From Aliarcobacter thereius LMG 24486 (GTDB taxonomy: Bacteria; Campylobacterota; Campylobacteria; Campylobacterales; Arcobacteraceae): a stretch of 64,000 nucleotides of DNA. Shown here piece after piece: positions 25,711-33,282 of this stretch (position 1 is the stretch's first letter; the number at the start of each line of letters is the position of its first letter). The notes below the pieces were generated by a model. The model was given only the letters and a program-made list of their open reading frames with translations. It did no database searches and was not told the origin of the DNA. The stretch spans positions 310,001 to 374,000 of the forward strand of contig NZ_CP035926.1 of NCBI RefSeq assembly GCF_004214815.1, in the 5' to 3' direction. A program made the translations under genes and the position numbers.

Positions 25711-26037
25711 GTGAGTTTAATTATAATTGCTGTTTTAATAATTGTTTTGTTATATTTTTTAACTACTTCTCACACATATAAAGTTATGTACTTCAAAATT
25801 AAAGAAGAGAAAACTTTAAGTGAAGATGAAATTTTGAAATTGGAAGCATTAATTAAGAGATATGAAAAACAGGTAAAGATTGGTACTAAAAGTTTACAAA
25901 ATAATCAAGGTAACCTTCAAATTGCAAGAGATGATTTACAACAATTAAGAATGGAAAATATTACATTAAAAAATAGAATAAATGACCTTCAAAGAAGAAA
26001 TGAAGAGTTATATGCTCAAGTAAATGCTATTATATAA
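25711..26037 (+). CDS. Membrane-anchored coiled-coil protein, unknown
   Basis: 108 residues from GTG, preceded by AGGAAG. A single N-terminal membrane segment (SLIIIAVLIIVLLYFLTT, residues 2-19) is followed by a cytoplasmic or periplasmic coiled coil from about residue 35 to 108 (QLRMENITLKNRINDLQRRN). I do not recognise a family. It sits between the large hook gene and a TPR protein and the next gene starts 9 bases after its stop, so it belongs to the flagellar run. A motor accessory or a hook-length/assembly helper would be guesswork. Confidence 0.6.
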   Translation: MSLIIIAVLIIVLLYFLTTSHTYKVMYFKIKEEKTLSEDEILKLEALIKRYEKQVKIGTKSLQNNQGNLQIARDDLQQLRMENITLKNRINDLQRRNEELYAQVNAII

Positions 26038-26046
26038 AGGTTTGAG

Positions 26047-28062
26047 TTGAAGTTTATATATAAAATAGTATCGATTTTTTTATTAATTAACACTATTTCA
26101 TATGCAAATGATATACTAAAATCACAACCTCAAATTATTTTTGAATTAGACAAGTTTGATGAGTTAGAGATATCAAATGAGTTTAATAAAGCAGTATTAT
26201 TATTTAATAAAGAGAGATATTTAGAAGCTTATAAAATATTTAATAAAACAAAAATAGCTTATGAAGCTCCATCTTTATTGAATATGGCAATTATATTATT
26301 AAATGAAAATCAAAAAGAGAAGGCTATTGAGTTATTTTCAAAAATATATTCAAAGAAATCAAATTTATTAAATGAACCATATGCTTTTATTGCCTCATGT
26401 TATTATCTATTTTCACTTACTTCAGATGATAAATATATGATAGATTTAGTAACTATTTTCCAAAATAGTGATAAATTAAAAAATCAAAGTGAAATAATAA
26501 AAAATATCAAAGATATTATATTAAAAGAGTTATCAAACAGATATCTAATAATAAAAGATTATGATAATGCTTTAGGTGCTTTAAATGCTATGAGCTATTC
26601 ACTTGATTTGAAAAAAGCAATGATATATATAAAACAAAATAATTTTTTAAGAGCAGATAAAGTTTTAAACAAATTAATAAAAGAAGATTTTGAAGAAGAT
26701 ATTTTAGATGATATTTATTGGATATCACTTTTTGTTGATTTAAAGTTAAATAAGTTAGATGATGCAAAAGAGACTTTAGAACTAATTTCAAAAAGAAAAG
26801 AGAATTACAAAACTCATTTAAAACTTCCTTTTGAAATATATTTTAAAAAAGATTTATATTCTGAAAGTGATTATTTGAAATCAGTTTTAAAGTTTGATGA
26901 TAATAGAAAAATAGACTATCTTTACTATTTTGTACCTTTTATTTTTTCTGATACAAAAGAGCTAATGTATGATACAGTAAAAGGAATGGTCACAAAAGAT
27001 AGAAGCAGTCTTGAAAATTTAGAAGCAATGTTTAATTACAATATAAAGTTTATAAAAGCTATAAGATTAGATCCTATTTTAAGAATTAAAGAGTTAAAAA
27101 AAGAGATAAATGAAAATTCAAAGGCATATACTTTTTATAATTTAGCTTTAGCTTATGGACAAGTTCAAGATTTTACAAATGCATATAAGAATTTTGAAAA
27201 AGCATATAAGTTAAGTCCAGGAAATAAGCTATATGCTATTATGTATCTTATTACTTCTAATAAAATAAAACAAGGTATCGATAATAAACAAAAAGAATTA
27301 ATCAAAAATAGAATAAAAAATGAAAAAGGTATGTATAGTTATTTTGCAAAAGAGTTATACTCTTTATATGTTGATATCTCTTTCGAAAATGATGAAGAAT
27401 CATATTTAGAAGATACAATCTTTTTTAAAGCAATAGATTTTTTAAAGAACTTAGAGAACAATGAATATATGGCAAATCATATTTTATTAAAAGAGTGGGA
27501 TAAAGACCCTTTTGTATATTTGTTAAAATTAGTTCAGCAAAAAAAGAGTGAAAGTGATTATGAATATTTCTCAAGAATGCAAGATACAATACCAACAAAT
27601 ACAAATAATAATTTTTTAAATAGCTCAATTTTAACTTCTATGTATTATATAGATATCTTAAAGTCTCTAGGTATTTTTAATAAGATAAATTACCAGATAT
27701 ACGGGGATGAATCTCCTATTTATCTTCTTACAAAAGCATATGCAAATTTATATTTAGGAAAAACAGAAGAGTCAATAAAAATACTAAATATATTAAAGAA
27801 TAATTATAAATTTGAAAATAGATTTACTATGTATCTTTTTGTATCATCATATTTGGAATCAGGAAGAAGAGAAGAAGCATCTATTCAAATTTCATTAATT
27901 AAAGCTTTCTATAAAGATACAGATACAGATTTCTTAACAGCAATTCAATTGATTCAACAATTAAATATTAATGCAGCAAAACAGTTTTTAGATAGAGCTT
28001 ATGATAATCCATATATTAGCTTTGATATCATAGATTTTGATGAATTTATGCTCTCTTTATAG
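26047..28062 (+). CDS. Exported TPR-rich protein in the flagellar cluster
   Basis: 671 residues from TTG. A signal peptide (FIYKIVSIFLLINTISYAND, cleavage probably after Ala around residue 20) implies the periplasm. The rest is helical solenoid with TPR-like pairs, clearest at FNLALAYGQVQDFTNAYKNF-type repeats near residues 362-390 (AYTFYNLALAYGQVQDFTNA, then EKAYKLSPGN). I do not have a firm name. Periplasmic TPR/Sel1-like proteins PflA and PflB build the motor disc that holds extra stators in Campylobacter and Helicobacter, and this protein and the one at 36967-38964 are candidates by architecture and location only. Confidence 0.65.
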   Translation: MKFIYKIVSIFLLINTISYANDILKSQPQIIFELDKFDELEISNEFNKAVLLFNKERYLEAYKIFNKTKIAYEAPSLLNMAIILLNENQKEKAIELFSKIYSKKSNLLNEPYAFIASCYYLFSLTSDDKYMIDLVTIFQNSDKLKNQSEIIKNIKDIILKELSNRYLIIKDYDNALGALNAMSYSLDLKKAMIYIKQNNFLRADKVLNKLIKEDFEEDILDDIYWISLFVDLKLNKLDDAKETLELISKRKENYKTHLKLPFEIYFKKDLYSESDYLKSVLKFDDNRKIDYLYYFVPFIFSDTKELMYDTVKGMVTKDRSSLENLEAMFNYNIKFIKAIRLDPILRIKELKKEINENSKAYTFYNLALAYGQVQDFTNAYKNFEKAYKLSPGNKLYAIMYLITSNKIKQGIDNKQKELIKNRIKNEKGMYSYFAKELYSLYVDISFENDEESYLEDTIFFKAIDFLKNLENNEYMANHILLKEWDKDPFVYLLKLVQQKKSESDYEYFSRMQDTIPTNTNNNFLNSSILTSMYYIDILKSLGIFNKINYQIYGDESPIYLLTKAYANLYLGKTEESIKILNILKNNYKFENRFTMYLFVSSYLESGRREEASIQISLIKAFYKDTDTDFLTAIQLIQQLNINAAKQFLDRAYDNPYISFDIIDFDEFMLSL

Positions 28063-28082
28063 TACTATTCAACTTTTTTTGT

Positions 28083-28088
28083 TATAAT
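28083..28088 (+). promoter_or_regulatory. Putative -10 box for fliY
   Basis: TATAAT in TTTGTTATAATATTTAC, preceded by a T-run, 37 bases before the fliY start and inside the 63-base gap after the TPR gene. Confidence 0.5.
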
Positions 28089-28125
28089 ATTTACAGTTTT
28101 ATATAATAAATTAAAAGGCATAAAA

Positions 28126-28986
28126 TTGGTATCAGATTTATCACAACTATTTAAAAATGAGCTTGCAAATACATTAGAACAACTATTAGGGAAAAAGTCA
28201 CAAGTAAAAGATGTAAAGAAACTAGAAAATGCTTTTGAATCAGAAAAATTCATAGAGTGTGATGTAAAAATTGAGTTCAAAAATATAAAAAGTAATTTTA
28301 TATTTTTAATACCAACAAAAAGTGCTGTAAACTTTGAATATCTAATGCTTGGTGGAATGGGTGATATTAAAGAAGATATAGATGATGAAACAACTGATGC
28401 AATAAATGAGATTGTTTCAAATATATGTGGAGCTTTTTCTACATCAGTAAATGCTCAAGGATTAGCAGATGTTAATGGAGTTAAAACAGAAGTTAAGAGT
28501 GTAAATATAATTGAAAAAGCCAAGATAAAAACTGGAGATATGTTTAAATTTGATCTACTACTAGATAGTGAAGAAAATCCAGTCGTTTTATATTTTGGTA
28601 AAGCAATAGAACCTTTTTTCTCTTCAATTACTGGATATAAAGAAGTAACAAAACAAGTAGCAACAGAGAATAATTTACCAGCACAAAGTTCTAATAAAAG
28701 TATACAAGGAGTTGCTAATCCTTCAAAAAACCTTGAACTTTTATATCATGTGAAATTAAAATTAAGTGTTAGATTAGGTTCTAAAATTGTTTTATTAAAA
28801 GATATTTTAAGATGGGATGTTGGTGAAATAATAGAACTTGAACAGATGGTAAACGAACCATTAGAGATTTTAATAAATGGTGTTAAAATTGGAGAAGGTG
28901 AAGCTGTTATTGTTGAAGGTAAATTTGGAATAAAAATTAGAAGAATTATAAATGAAGATTTACAATTAGATAAAATAGGATTATAA
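28126..28986 (+). CDS. fliY: Flagellar motor switch phosphatase/switch protein FliY
   Basis: 286 residues from TTG with AAAAGGCA upstream. The N-terminal two thirds resemble a CheC/FliY domain (DDETTDAINEIVSNICGAFS, about residues 86-105, matches the CheC 'E-I-N-I' helix). The last about 80 residues are a SpoA domain: LYHVKLKLSVRLGSKIVLLK, IIELEQMVNEPLEILINGVK and GEAVIVEGKFGIKI. It joins FliN and FliM in the C ring. Its N-terminus lacks the EIDALL CheY-binding motif often found on FliM/FliY, whereas the CheZ in this window carries two. It may keep some CheY-P phosphatase activity, but I cannot confirm the active residues. Confidence 0.85.
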   Translation: MVSDLSQLFKNELANTLEQLLGKKSQVKDVKKLENAFESEKFIECDVKIEFKNIKSNFIFLIPTKSAVNFEYLMLGGMGDIKEDIDDETTDAINEIVSNICGAFSTSVNAQGLADVNGVKTEVKSVNIIEKAKIKTGDMFKFDLLLDSEENPVVLYFGKAIEPFFSSITGYKEVTKQVATENNLPAQSSNKSIQGVANPSKNLELLYHVKLKLSVRLGSKIVLLKDILRWDVGEIIELEQMVNEPLEILINGVKIGEGEAVIVEGKFGIKIRRIINEDLQLDKIGL

Positions 28987-28987
28987 G

Positions 28988-29302
28988 ATGGAAATTAATA
29001 GTTCAAGTCTTTATAATAAAGATATATTACAAACAGATAAATTTGATAAGATTGATGCTAATAATCTATCAAAACTAGAAGATAAAAAGTTAAGAGAAGT
29101 TAGTAATGATTTTGAATCATTTTTTATTAATCAGATATTATCAACTTCTTTGGAATCAAATAGCACTGTCGCTGGAACAGGAGCTGGAAGTGATATTATT
29201 AAATCAATGTATTTAGAATCAATAGCAAATCACAGTAGTGGAACATTTGGAATAAGTGATATGCTTTATAATTTTTTATCACAAAATAATAAAAAAGAGT
29301 AG
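28988..29302 (+). CDS. flgJ: Rod-binding protein, FlgJ N-domain-like
   Basis: 104 residues. LREVSNDFESFFINQILSTS (about 36-55) and GAGSDIIKSMYLESIANHSS with GTFGISDMLYNFL fit the FlgJ rod-binding domain (Pfam Rod-binding). The muramidase domain of E. coli FlgJ is missing, which is the rule in this phylum; a separate hydrolase would be needed to let the rod cross the wall and is not visible here. It starts one base after the fliY stop and is translationally coupled. Confidence 0.82.
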   Translation: MEINSSSLYNKDILQTDKFDKIDANNLSKLEDKKLREVSNDFESFFINQILSTSLESNSTVAGTGAGSDIIKSMYLESIANHSSGTFGISDMLYNFLSQNNKKE

Positions 29303-29310
29303 GTAATGAT

Positions 29311-29688
29311 ATGATAGATAATATTTTAAATAGCATGAACACTGAAATAGAGACTTTAAAAGAAGCAATAAACTTAGATATCCTAGATATAAAAGCTGGT
29401 AGAAATGAAGAACTTTTTCAAAGAAATGATATGAAATATGAGAATATAAACTCTATCATGGAAAAGAAAACTCAATTAAACAATGAATTAGCAAAGCTTT
29501 TAAAAAATAATATAGATGTAAATGTATATAGAGAAAAAGTTGATTATTTAGAACAAAATTTAAAAGAATTATATGAACTAAATAAGAAATTAGCGAATAT
29601 TGTTTTACCAATTAAGCAGATGTATAAAGAACTTGTTGACGAAGTTAGTGAAAAAGTTGGAGGACATGTTTTTGATATTAAGGCTTAG
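29311..29688 (+). CDS. FlgN-like flagellar chaperone
   Basis: 125 residues, all helical with heptad pattern (EKVDYLEQNLKELYELNKKL). The size, charge and position (between a rod-binding protein and flhF) fit FlgN, the export chaperone for the hook-filament junction proteins FlgK and FlgL. FlgL is encoded at 40265-41410; FlgK is not in the window. Helical chaperones diverge fast, so the name is an inference from size and context. The following exported gene starts 22 bases inside its 3' end. Confidence 0.6.
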   Translation: MIDNILNSMNTEIETLKEAINLDILDIKAGRNEELFQRNDMKYENINSIMEKKTQLNNELAKLLKNNIDVNVYREKVDYLEQNLKELYELNKKLANIVLPIKQMYKELVDEVSEKVGGHVFDIKA

Positions 29689-30067
29689 TTTTATAAGTTT
29701 TATACTATTTTCTCCACTATTTTCTATAACTGTTTTAGTAACAAAAGAAGCAATAAAACTTGAAGAAAAGATAAGTATATCAAAACTTGAAGAACAAGAT
29801 GCAAATAGTGTTGCTAGAAATTGTAAGCCACTTAAAAAAGATGATATTTTAAATAATGAATATATAGCGAATCATCACATAAATAGAGGAACTATCCTTT
29901 GTGAGAAAAGTGTTAAGCTTTTTGATGATCATACAATAGTATTTAATTTTGGTGGATTAAAAGTTGTTAAAAAAGGCAAAATAATCTATGAAAATGATGA
30001 GTTTATAAGATTTAAGAATTTAGATGGAGATGTTGAAAAGATTTATAAAGATGGAAGAATAAGATGA
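29666..30067 (+). CDS. Small exported protein, possibly FlgA-related
   Basis: 133 residues from ATG 29666, which has GTTGGAGGA directly upstream; an open frame reaching back to 29600 lies inside the previous gene and is rejected. The N-terminus (FLILRLSFISFILFSPLFSI) is a signal peptide, so the product is periplasmic. The remainder contains CKPLKKDDILNNEYIANHHI and NRGTILCEKSVKL, which loosely resembles the SAF-type 'R-x-L-x-x-G-x-x-L ... R-G' pattern of FlgA, the P-ring chaperone, but it is much shorter. The two cysteines could form a disulfide. It overlaps flhF by 4 bases. The name is tentative. Confidence 0.5.
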   Translation: MFLILRLSFISFILFSPLFSITVLVTKEAIKLEEKISISKLEEQDANSVARNCKPLKKDDILNNEYIANHHINRGTILCEKSVKLFDDHTIVFNFGGLKVVKKGKIIYENDEFIRFKNLDGDVEKIYKDGRIR

Positions 30068-31218
30068 AAAAATACTCATTTTTAGGAGAAACTCCTGCAG
30101 AAGCATTAAGAGAAGCTCAAAAACAGTGTGGAGAAGATGCTATTGTAATTTCTACAAAAAAAGTTGCTGGAAAAACTGCTTATGATAAAGGAATGTATGA
30201 AGTTGTTGTAATGGTTGAAGATGATGAACTTGCTAAAAATAAAGAGTTTACAAAAGTAGCAATAACAAAAGCAAGTAGTGAAGATAAAAGCCCAATTGTA
30301 GCACAAGTATATGACTATAAAGAAGAGATTTTAAAAATGCAATCTTTATTAGAACAAGTACAAAAAACTCTTTGGAATCCAAAAAGTCAATTGTTTGACC
30401 TAACAATACCACCTGAATTTATCGATATTTATACAATTTTTGAGAAAAATGAATTTGATAGTGAAATGACATATTCAATTATGAAAAAAACTATTAAAGA
30501 GTTACCAGTTTCATTAAAAGTAAATTATAAAAAAGTAAATGATTTTTTTAGGCTTATTTTAAGAAAAGTAATTCCTATAAAAATGGAAGTTCCTTTAAGA
30601 AAAGAGCAAAGAAAAATAATTATGATGGTTGGTCCAACAGGAGTTGGGAAAACTACAACAATTTCTAAATTAGCAGCTAGATTTGCTTATAAAATGGAGC
30701 AAAACTATAAAGTAGGAATTATAACTTTAGATACATTTAGAGTTGGAGCAATAGAGCAATTACAAGCTTATACAAATATTATGAGAATACCATTTGAAGT
30801 TGTAAAAAGACCAGAAGATTTGAGTGAGGCTTTGTTTAGACTAAAAAATTGTAGCTATATTTTTATAGATACAGCAGGTTCAAGCCAATATGATATAGAT
30901 AAAATAGAACTTGTAAATGAGTATAGAAAGCAAGTAAATGATCTACCTATTGAAAAAACTCTTGTTCTTCCTTCAAATGTAAAAAGTAGTGATTTATTAG
31001 AAATTTATAAAAACTACTCTATCTTAGATATTGATAATCTAATATTTACAAAATTAGATGAAACGAGAAGTTTTGGAAATATTATAACTTTTGCACACAA
31101 AACAAAGAAGCCTATAACATATTTTTCAATAGGGCAAAATGTTCCAGATGATTTGATGGCTGCGGATTCATCGTTTTTAATAGATTGTTTTATGAATCAA
31201 TCTATTAATAGGAGTTAA
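30064..31218 (+). CDS. flhF: Flagellar SRP-like GTPase FlhF
   Basis: 384 residues. The N-terminal motif KYSFLGETPAEALREAQKQC with EDAIVISTKK is the FlhF-specific B domain; the GTPase core has MVGPTGVGKTTTISKLAAR (P-loop, about residue 190), DTFRVGAIEQLQAY and DTAGSSQYD. FlhF marks the pole where the flagellum is built and acts with FlhG. It is the paralogue of Ffh (8769-10121). Overlap of ATGA with the preceding gene indicates coupled translation. flhG follows after 2 bases. Confidence 0.97.
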   Translation: MKKYSFLGETPAEALREAQKQCGEDAIVISTKKVAGKTAYDKGMYEVVVMVEDDELAKNKEFTKVAITKASSEDKSPIVAQVYDYKEEILKMQSLLEQVQKTLWNPKSQLFDLTIPPEFIDIYTIFEKNEFDSEMTYSIMKKTIKELPVSLKVNYKKVNDFFRLILRKVIPIKMEVPLRKEQRKIIMMVGPTGVGKTTTISKLAARFAYKMEQNYKVGIITLDTFRVGAIEQLQAYTNIMRIPFEVVKRPEDLSEALFRLKNCSYIFIDTAGSSQYDIDKIELVNEYRKQVNDLPIEKTLVLPSNVKSSDLLEIYKNYSILDIDNLIFTKLDETRSFGNIITFAHKTKKPITYFSIGQNVPDDLMAADSSFLIDCFMNQSINRS

Positions 31219-31220
31219 AA

Positions 31221-32039
31221 ATGCTAGATGAAAAAATTTCACAAGCAAGAGATCTTATTAACCTTACAAGAAATATTGATGATGAAATAATTACAAAAAC
31301 AAAACTTTTGACAATAACTTCTGGAAAAGGTGGAGTAGGAAAAAGTACTTTTAGTGCAAATTTAGCTTATTTTTATGCAATGAATGGATATAAAACTATT
31401 GTATTGGATGCTGATATTGGACTTGCAAATATGCAGGTTTTACTTGATATAAGACCTAGTTATACACTTTTTGATTATATAAATGGTAAAAAGAATCTTG
31501 ATGAAATAATTTTAGATACAGCATATCCTAATCTTTATTTAATAGCTGGTAAAAGTGGTTACCAATATAGTAAAACAGGTAGTTTTTTATTTTCAAGATT
31601 AGTAAATGAAATTCTTTTAAAAGATGAATTTGATATCCTAATAATTGATACAGGAGCTGGGCTAAATGATTATGTAAAAGAGTTTCTAACTATTTCACCA
31701 AATATTGTAGCAATAACATCAACGGATCCAAGTGCTCTTACTGATGTTTATTCATTACTTAAGCTTCTTTCGCTTGAAAAAAATGAACTAATGTTATGTT
31801 TTAACCATACAAGAACAAATCTTATAGGAGAAAAAGTAACTGATTCGCTAACAAAACTTGCTAAGAAAAATAGACTAAAAGAGAATTTTATGATAAAATA
31901 TATAGGAAGTATTCCAAATAGTATTAGAGTTTCATCAGTTGCAAGAGCTAGAAAACTATTTTTAAGAGAGTTTCCAAATGATGAAGTTAGTCAAAGGTTC
32001 ATAGAAGTTGGAAAAAATATATTAAGAAATTTAAAATAA
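31221..32039 (+). CDS. flhG: Flagellar number regulator FlhG (MinD/ParA-like ATPase)
   Basis: 272 residues. The deviant Walker A is TSGKGGVGKSTFSANLAYFY (about residues 33-52), switch motifs are VLDADIGLANMQVLLDIRP and IIDTGAGLNDYV, and a C-terminal helix that may be amphipathic ends the protein (FIEVGKNILRNLK). FlhG is an ATP-dependent dimer that limits flagellar number and works against FlhF. In Campylobacter and Helicobacter fliA follows shortly after; here a small membrane protein then fliE follow. Confidence 0.95.
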   Translation: MLDEKISQARDLINLTRNIDDEIITKTKLLTITSGKGGVGKSTFSANLAYFYAMNGYKTIVLDADIGLANMQVLLDIRPSYTLFDYINGKKNLDEIILDTAYPNLYLIAGKSGYQYSKTGSFLFSRLVNEILLKDEFDILIIDTGAGLNDYVKEFLTISPNIVAITSTDPSALTDVYSLLKLLSLEKNELMLCFNHTRTNLIGEKVTDSLTKLAKKNRLKENFMIKYIGSIPNSIRVSSVARARKLFLREFPNDEVSQRFIEVGKNILRNLK

Positions 32040-32049
32040 GGAGACTGTT

Positions 32050-32454
32050 TTGATAGTTGAAAAATTTTCACAAAATTTAATAAATAGTGGTATTTTTAAA
32101 CTTTATGTTGCTATTGGATTTTGTGCTACTTTAATTTTCTTTGTTTTAAATAGCGATATTTTTTCACCTCTTGAGATGGTTTTTGGAGCAGTATTTGTTA
32201 CAATGATTTTAAAAGGTACAAGTAATGTTGTTTTTTCATTTATCATGAAACATTTTAGTTTGGATAAAAGAGTAGATGAATTTAATCATAAATATAATGA
32301 GGAAAAAGTTAGTTTTCTTTTAAATCAATTTAAAAGTGAAGATTATATTGATGAGGAAGAAGAAGTAGAAAAAAACTTAGGTGAAGATATTTCACAAGAA
32401 GAGTTAGCTGTAAATAAAGAAATAGAAGTTTCTCAAGAAGAGAAAACGGCATAA
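32050..32454 (+). CDS. Small membrane protein downstream of flhG
   Basis: 134 residues from TTG with AAGGAGAC upstream. Two membrane segments (KLYVAIGFCATLIFFVLNS, about 18-36, and MVFGAVFVTMILKGTSNVVF, about 43-62) are followed by an acidic tail (EEEEVEKNLGED and similar). No family I can name. A small membrane protein in the same place after flhG is found, as I recall, in Campylobacter (where fliA then follows), so it is probably the same gene. It is likely an inner membrane protein linked to flagellar placement, but this is inference from neighbours. Confidence 0.6.
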   Translation: MIVEKFSQNLINSGIFKLYVAIGFCATLIFFVLNSDIFSPLEMVFGAVFVTMILKGTSNVVFSFIMKHFSLDKRVDEFNHKYNEEKVSFLLNQFKSEDYIDEEEEVEKNLGEDISQEELAVNKEIEVSQEEKTA

Positions 32455-32464
32455 AGGATAAGAG

Positions 32465-32785
32465 ATGCAAATTGGTTCTATAAACTTTTTAGACTCTTTA
32501 GAGCAAATAAAAGGTGATAAAGTACAAAATAGTACACAAAAAATTGATGAGAGTAATTATGCAAATAAATCGTTTAAAGATATGTTAAATAGTGCTGTAA
32601 ATGATGTAAATGATGCTCAAATTACTGGATATAACTCTATGAAAGATATTGCAACTGGAAAAGTAGAGAATCTTCAAGAAGCTGTTCAGAGAATTGAAGA
32701 AGCTGAACTTAGTTTAAAACTAGGATTAGAAGTTAAAAATAAAGCAATAAATGCATATAGAGAAATCATGAGAATGCAAATTTAG
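32465..32785 (+). CDS. fliE: Flagellar hook-basal body protein FliE
   Basis: 106 residues. SFKDMLNSAVNDVNDAQITG and QEAVQRIEEAELSLKLGLEV with KAINAYREIMRMQI are the FliE core. FliE is the first rod-junction subunit between the MS ring and the proximal rod. It precedes flgC by 21 bases; flgB is separated (15473-15868). Confidence 0.94.
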   Translation: MQIGSINFLDSLEQIKGDKVQNSTQKIDESNYANKSFKDMLNSAVNDVNDAQITGYNSMKDIATGKVENLQEAVQRIEEAELSLKLGLEVKNKAINAYREIMRMQI

Positions 32786-32806
32786 TGTAAGGTTTAGGAG
32801 TTTATT

Positions 32807-33277
32807 ATGGGATTTTTTGATGGATATAATGTAGCAACTTCAGGGATGAGTGCTCAAAGAACTAGAATAAATGTAACAAGTGCAAATATTGCAAATGCAA
32901 AAACTACTCACACAGCAGAAGGTGGACCGTATAAGAAGCAAGTTGTACTCTTTGAAGATGTTTTGTTAGCAAACAATAAGAAAAAAACAAATGCAAGTGA
33001 TATTGAACAAGCAAATCCAAATAGTTCATCAGATTTATCATTAAGAGCAGTTGGAGTTAAAAAAATTATAAAATCTGATGCACCACCAGTTTTAAGATAT
33101 GATCCAACTCATCCAGATGCAAATGAAAAAGGTTATGTAGCTTATCCAGATATTAATCCTGTTATTGAAATGGTTGATTTAATTGAAGCTATGAGATCAT
33201 ATGAGGCAAATGTTACTTCTTTTAATACTCATAAAGGAATAGATAACAAAACATTGGATATTTTATCAGGAAACTAA
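32807..33277 (+). CDS. flgC: Flagellar basal-body rod protein FlgC
   Basis: 156 residues. FFDGYNVATSGMSAQRTRIN with SANIANAKTTHTAEGGPYKK at the N-terminus and GYVAYPDINPVIEMVDLIEA with MRSYEANVTSFNTHKGI at the C-terminus are FlgC signatures. It is a proximal rod subunit. TTTAGGAG precedes the ATG. It is followed after 5 bases by the FliK-like gene. Confidence 0.96.
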   Translation: MGFFDGYNVATSGMSAQRTRINVTSANIANAKTTHTAEGGPYKKQVVLFEDVLLANNKKKTNASDIEQANPNSSSDLSLRAVGVKKIIKSDAPPVLRYDPTHPDANEKGYVAYPDINPVIEMVDLIEAMRSYEANVTSFNTHKGIDNKTLDILSGN

Positions 33278-33282
33278 TCTAA

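Noticed and set aside
29600-29665. Upstream extension of the small exported protein
   Set aside because: It lies inside the FlgN-like gene; ATG 29666 has a strong GGAGGA site and begins a proper signal peptide.
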